Shown: one piece after another, positions 60,385 to 64,000 of the stretch
Position numbering within the stretch: the first letter of the stretch is position 1
Layout of the letters: each line of letters starts with the position of its first letter
Position numbers and translations under genes: made by a program
Notes under the pieces: generated by a model
The model's database searches: none
Told to the model about the DNA's origin: nothing
What the model saw: only the letters and a program-made list of their open reading frames with translations
Assembly (NCBI GenBank): GCA_035460505.1
Contig: DATHWP010000091.1
Location: 1 to 64,000, forward strand
DNA length: 64,000 nt
Reading direction: 5' to 3'
From: Methyloradius sp035460505
GTDB taxonomy: Bacteria; Pseudomonadota; Gammaproteobacteria; Burkholderiales; Methylophilaceae

Positions 60385-60434
60385 AAAGGCGTCCTTGCTG
60401 CGAAATTTATTTCGTAAGCAGGACGCCTTTTTTT
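60385..60434 (+). terminator. attenuator in the nrt leader
   Basis: A long imperfect stem (AAAGGCGTCC / GGACGCCTTT, continued with one bulge) ends in seven Ts and lies before nrtA. With NasT it should be read through. Confidence 0.9.
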
Positions 60435-60464
60435 ATTTTGTGTTTTGAGACTTAGGAGTAATAC

Positions 60465-61766
60465 ATGAGTGCCAATGAAAAAGATGTAGCGCAAAAAAGC
60501 CTTGTTACCGAAAAAGTGGTCACACCTGATAACAGCCGCCGCAATTTTTTCCGCGCAAGTGCTGGCGCATTGGGCGCGTCTGTTTTGATGGGTATGGTGC
60601 CTGAACAGGTCCGCAATAATGCCTGGGCCGCGGGGACTGATGCCCCTGAAATCAAAGAAGTAAAGATTGGCTTTATCCCACTGACTGACTGTGCGCCAAT
60701 TGTTGTCGCTGCCGAAATGGGCTTCGACCAGAAATACGGCATCAAGATTGTGCCTTCAAAAGAAGCCTCGTGGGCTGGTGTACGTGACAAAGTAGTCAAC
60801 GGTGAATTGCACGCAGCGCACGTTTTATATGGGTTGGTGTACGGCGTACAAATGGGCATTGGTGGCATGCAAAAAGACATGGCAGTGCTCATGAGCCTGA
60901 ATAATAACGGCCAGGGCATTACGCTAGCCAATCAGATCAAAGACAAGGGCGTGGTCGATGGCCCAACGCTTAAACGTCTGCTGGATAACGAGAACCGCGA
61001 CTTTACTTTTGCGCAGACTTTCCCTACTGGCACACACGCAATGTGGCTTTATTACTGGCTGGCCGCGAATGGCATTAACGCCATTAAAGACGTAAAAACC
61101 ATCGTAGTGCCACCACCACAGATGGTTGCCAATATGCGCATCGGCAATATGGATGGTTATTGCGTGGGCGAACCATGGGGTGCGCGTGCGATTTACGACA
61201 AAGTGGGCTTCACTGTCGCAACTTCACAAGATATTTGGATCGATCACCCAGAAAAAGTATTGGGTACAACAGCAGAGTTCGTTGCAAAAAATCCGAATAC
61301 TACCCGTGCAATGATGCTGGCCGTACTTGAAGCTTGTCGTTACATCGAAGCGACTGCCAACCGCCCTAGCGTTGCCAAGTTGATTGCAGGTAAATCCTAC
61401 GTTAATGCGCCTGAAGAAGTCATTGAAGGCCGCTTCCTTGGCCATTATGACAATGGCAACGGTAAAAAATGGGAAGACCCTAACTTCATGAAGTTCTTCA
61501 ATGATGGCAAGGTGAATTTCCCTTACCTGTCAGATGGTATGTGGTTCCTGACCCAACACAAACGCTGGGGTCTGTTGAAAGATGATCCAGATTATCTGGC
61601 GATTGCTAAAAAAGTAAACCAGATCGACCTTTACACCCAAGTTGCTAGCCAACTTGGTATCAGCGTGCCCAAAGACCCAATGCGTAGCAGTAAGCTGATG
61701 GATGGCGTGGTCTGGGACGGCAAGAATCCAAAAGCTTACGCGGCTGGATTCAAGATCAAAGCCTAA
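60465..61766 (+). CDS. nrtA: nitrate/nitrite ABC transporter substrate-binding protein
   Basis: A 433-residue NrtA/CmpA-family solute-binding protein. The N-terminus has a Tat signal (SRRNFFRASAGALGASVLMG). The mature part has IKEVKIGFIPLTDCAPIVVAAEMGFDQKYGIKIVPSKEASWAG, TFPTGTHAMWLYYWLAANG and NMDGYCVGEPWGARAI, typical of the family. It delivers nitrate to the NrtBC permease. The ANTAR leader immediately upstream and the neighbours support nitrate. Confidence 0.93.
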   Translation: MSANEKDVAQKSLVTEKVVTPDNSRRNFFRASAGALGASVLMGMVPEQVRNNAWAAGTDAPEIKEVKIGFIPLTDCAPIVVAAEMGFDQKYGIKIVPSKEASWAGVRDKVVNGELHAAHVLYGLVYGVQMGIGGMQKDMAVLMSLNNNGQGITLANQIKDKGVVDGPTLKRLLDNENRDFTFAQTFPTGTHAMWLYYWLAANGINAIKDVKTIVVPPPQMVANMRIGNMDGYCVGEPWGARAIYDKVGFTVATSQDIWIDHPEKVLGTTAEFVAKNPNTTRAMMLAVLEACRYIEATANRPSVAKLIAGKSYVNAPEEVIEGRFLGHYDNGNGKKWEDPNFMKFFNDGKVNFPYLSDGMWFLTQHKRWGLLKDDPDYLAIAKKVNQIDLYTQVASQLGISVPKDPMRSSKLMDGVVWDGKNPKAYAAGFKIKA

Positions 61767-61792
61767 GCTTCAAATTACAAGGAAATTAAACG

Positions 61793-62710
61793 ATGACTAC
61801 TATTTTACTCAATCAAGAAAGTGTGGCAACGCTGATGCAAGCGGACGATACAAAGCCCGAATCTGTGGTGCCTACCTCACCTAAAACTGAGATCAAGAGC
61901 CCAGTACCAACAACGCCTAAAAAACCAGGCCTGCTAGCAGTAAAAAGCCGGGAGTTTTTTCAGTGGATTATTCCACCTATGTTTGGTATCGGGCTGTTAC
62001 TGGTTGTTTGGACGGTGATTGCGCATCAGTCGCCCAATCTACCTGGTCCAGTGTCTACATGGCACTCAGCTGTTCAATTGTTCAGCCATCCATTTTATGA
62101 CAATGGTCCCAATGACAAAGGCATAGGCTGGAATATCGTGGCTTCACTGGAGCGCGTTGGCCTGGGTTTTGGCTTGGCAGCATTAGTGGGAATACCAATG
62201 GGTTTTATTCTTGGCCGCTTTGAATTCATGTCTCGCATGGCAGCGCCGATTATTGGCCTGCTACGTCCAGTCTCACCTTTAGCGTGGTTGCCGATTGGCC
62301 TGCTGGTATTCAAAATGGCTAACCCTGCAGCAATCTGGGTAATTTTCATCTCTGCCATCTGGCCGATGATCATCAATACCGCAGTCGGTGTGAGCAAAGT
62401 GCCGCAAGACTATATGAACGTGGCCAAGGTACTCAATCTCTCAGAATGGAAGATTGTGACCAAGATTCTGTTCCCCTTCGTATTACCTTACATGATGACT
62501 GGTGTACGTCTTTCCATCGGTGTGGCATGGCTGGTGATCGTGGCTGCCGAAATGCTCACAGGCGGCGTGGGCATTGGCTTCTGGGTATGGGATGAATGGA
62601 ACAACTTGAATGTTGAGCACATCATCATCGCCATTTTTGTAGTGGGTATCGTCGGCTTCATGCTTGAGTTCCTGCTGCTATCAATCGCTAAACGCTTTAG
62701 TTACGAATAA
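61793..62710 (+). CDS. nrtB: nitrate ABC transporter permease
   Basis: A 305-residue inner-membrane permease. The first ~55 residues are soluble, Pro- and Thr-rich. Membrane helices follow from about residue 60 (IPPMFGIGLLLVVWTVIA). The coupling motif is EWKIVTKILFPFVLPYMMTGVRLSIGVAWLVIVAAEML, with the EAA-like loop. Together with nrtA and nrtC it forms the uptake system; it lies 26 bp after nrtA. Confidence 0.93.
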   Translation: MTTILLNQESVATLMQADDTKPESVVPTSPKTEIKSPVPTTPKKPGLLAVKSREFFQWIIPPMFGIGLLLVVWTVIAHQSPNLPGPVSTWHSAVQLFSHPFYDNGPNDKGIGWNIVASLERVGLGFGLAALVGIPMGFILGRFEFMSRMAAPIIGLLRPVSPLAWLPIGLLVFKMANPAAIWVIFISAIWPMIINTAVGVSKVPQDYMNVAKVLNLSEWKIVTKILFPFVLPYMMTGVRLSIGVAWLVIVAAEMLTGGVGIGFWVWDEWNNLNVEHIIIAIFVVGIVGFMLEFLLLSIAKRFSYE

Positions 62711-62720
62711 GGGGCACACC

Positions 62721-63569
62721 GTGGAAAACATGACACAAGACACAATCCAAAACGCTACTACAACTGTAAAACCAGTGGCTGAAAGATATGTCCAGCTTGA
62801 AAATGTCAACATGACTTTCGTCACTAAAAAAGGCACGTTTGAAGCGCTGCGCAATGTCGATTTCAGCATTCAGGAAGGCGAATTCATCTCGATTATTGGC
62901 CATTCTGGTTGTGGTAAATCTACCGTGCTGAACCTGATTGCAGGCTTACTCAACCCAACCGATGGCAATATTTTCTGTGCAGGTCGTGAGGTTGCAGGCC
63001 CAGGCCCAGAGCGCGCTGTGGTGTTTCAGAACCACTCTTTGCTGCCATGGTTAAGCTGCTTTGAGAATGTCTATCTTGCCGTTGAGCGTGTATTTGGCGC
63101 GACTGAGAAGAAAGAGGCTTTGACCGCAAGAACCAAAGCCGTACTTGAGTTGGTCGGTTTAACGCACGCCATGGACAAACGCCCTAATGAAATCTCAGGT
63201 GGCATGAAGCAGCGTGTGGGTATTGCCCGCGCCTTGGCGATGGAACCTAAAGTACTGCTGCTGGATGAGCCATTTGGCGCGCTGGATGCCTTGACTCGCG
63301 CTCATCTGCAAGATGAGTTGATGGGCATTATGGCCAAATCTGGTTGTACCGCAGTAATGGTGACACACGATGTGGATGAGGCGGTTTTACTCTCAGATCG
63401 TATTGTGATGATGACCAATGGCCCAGCCGCCACAGTCGGTGAAATTCTCAGTGTTGATCTGGCGCGTCCAAGAAAACGTTTGGAGCTGGCTGAAGATCGC
63501 GATTACAACCATTTACGCAGTGAAGTGCTCAAGTTCCTCTATGAACGCCATGCAAAAAAGGCAGCATAA
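62721..63569 (+). CDS. nrtC: nitrate ABC transporter ATP-binding protein
   Basis: A 282-residue ABC ATPase. Walker A GHSGCGKSTVLNLIAG, Q-loop VVFQNHSLLPW, signature SGGMKQRVGIARAL, Walker B VLLLDEPFGALDA and the H-loop VMVTHDVDEA are intact. It lacks the C-terminal substrate-binding extension of cyanobacterial NrtC, so it is nearer NrtD in architecture. I use GTG at 62721 with GGGG upstream; an ATG at 62730 is possible. Overlapping upstream start codons are in nrtB. Confidence 0.93.
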   Translation: MENMTQDTIQNATTTVKPVAERYVQLENVNMTFVTKKGTFEALRNVDFSIQEGEFISIIGHSGCGKSTVLNLIAGLLNPTDGNIFCAGREVAGPGPERAVVFQNHSLLPWLSCFENVYLAVERVFGATEKKEALTARTKAVLELVGLTHAMDKRPNEISGGMKQRVGIARALAMEPKVLLLDEPFGALDALTRAHLQDELMGIMAKSGCTAVMVTHDVDEAVLLSDRIVMMTNGPAATVGEILSVDLARPRKRLELAEDRDYNHLRSEVLKFLYERHAKKAA

Positions 63570-63580
63570 GAAGTAAAAAA

Positions 63581-63600
63581 GCCCGTCGGTCAGGACGGGC
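63581..63600 (-). terminator. hairpin with T run on the reverse strand
   Basis: GCCCGTC-GGTCAG-GACGGGC has no T run on the + strand. On the reverse strand it is followed by TTTTTT (63575-63580), so as a terminator it would stop leftward transcripts. It may simply stabilise the nrt mRNA in the + direction. Confidence 0.6.
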
Positions 63601-63674
63601 CCCGCAACTCAATGTAGCAAAAAGATACACCAAATTACTAGTCACCCTTAATCGCTAAAAAAAGGAGTAACACC

Positions 63675-64000
63675 GTGCAAGCTAATATGAGATTTACCCT
63701 GCGTCAAGTGACATTGTCTTTGCTGATCGCCACCGCATCTGTGAGCGCTAGCGTTCATGCAGAAGATAGTGCCCCATTACCTGAGTACACATTTATGGAT
63801 GCTATCAAAACTGGAAAGAATCTAACCAGCTTCAGGCTGCGTTATGAGAATGTGCAGCAAGATGGCAATAGTCCAGCAGGTAAACCCCTAGAAGATGCCA
63901 ACGCATTTACCTTGCGTAGCCTGATTGGCTGGCAGACTGCGCCATATCATAACTTCAGTTTTGCTGCGCAAATCATCAACGTATCCAAACTGGATGATGA
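63675..64000 (+). CDS. outer-membrane porin-like protein (N-terminal part, cut by window edge)
   Basis: A GTG start at 63675 with AAAGGAG 7 nt upstream gives a signal peptide (VTLSLLIATASVSASVHA) and about 85 further residues, then the window ends. After the signal peptide come SFRLRYENVQQD, NAFTLRSLIGWQTAPYHNFSFAAQ: alternating beta-strand patterns of an outer-membrane barrel, as in alginate-export/porin-type proteins. Its place after nrtABC suggests nitrate uptake across the outer membrane; that is inference. The length is unknown. Confidence 0.8.
   Translation, partial: MQANMRFTLRQVTLSLLIATASVSASVHAEDSAPLPEYTFMDAIKTGKNLTSFRLRYENVQQDGNSPAGKPLEDANAFTLRSLIGWQTAPYHNFSFAAQIINVSKLDD

Noticed and set aside
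1..64000. Insertion sequences, prophage genes, CRISPR arrays
   Set aside because: No transposase, integrase, phage structural gene or regularly spaced repeat was found on reading both strands.

Overview
The window looks like a chromosome segment of a moderate-GC betaproteobacterium, most likely a Methylophilaceae methylotroph (Methylotenera/Methylophilus-like). This is inferred from gene order (polA, DUF2782, thrB, uvrD), the DUF2126/ATP-grasp/alpha-E clusters, and an ANTAR-regulated nitrate-uptake operon. No 16S gene or methanol dehydrogenase is present to confirm it. I see no insertion sequence, prophage, integrase or CRISPR array.

Layout. 1-7 kb: the 5' part of polA, a LOG-family gene, DUF2782-thrB, a membrane protein and uvrD. 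7.0-7.13 kb: an apparent non-coding three-hairpin RNA with anti-Shine-Dalgarno-like loops. 7.1-13.3 kb: a DUF4124 protein, groESL (CIRCE operator plus overlapping sigma70/sigma32-like promoter), an esterase pair, a glycine-rich membrane protein followed by a 24-residue hydrophobic protein, and two orphan genes. 13.5-24.2 kb: bioA, a PBP4-type peptidase, an FKBP lipoprotein, osmC-VOC, ctpA-coq7, a SelW-like protein, a ferritin-like protein, an NlpC/P60 hydrolase and ubiB.

24.3-29.0 kb is the most unusual part: circularly permuted ATP-grasp, alpha-E protein, a 55-codon disordered-looking ORF, an HPPD-like VOC protein with an intact His/His/Glu triad, and the Anbu proteasome-like protease. A second, paralogous cluster at 36.4-43.4 kb (DUF2126 transglutaminase, ATP-grasp/alpha-E fusion, transglutaminase) lacks the protease but has the transglutaminases missing from the first. 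Between them lie two secreted beta-propeller proteins and a histidine kinase / response regulator / GGDEF-EAL operon.

43.5-53.7 kb is housekeeping: a DinG-type helicase, a hydroxyacid dehydrogenase, tsaB-rimI-udg, proS-lytic transglycosylase, DUF1097, queA and tRNA-Leu(CAA). 53.9-59.3 kb holds small genes, a divergent arsRC/acr3 arsenic locus with a palindromic operator, a lipocalin, cspA, a second-type infA with a TTG start, and a PepSY protein. 59.3-64 kb is a nitrate-uptake locus: a sigma54-type promoter, the ANTAR regulator nasT, a leader with two ANTAR-type hexaloop hairpins and a terminator, nrtABC and the start of a porin that runs off the window.
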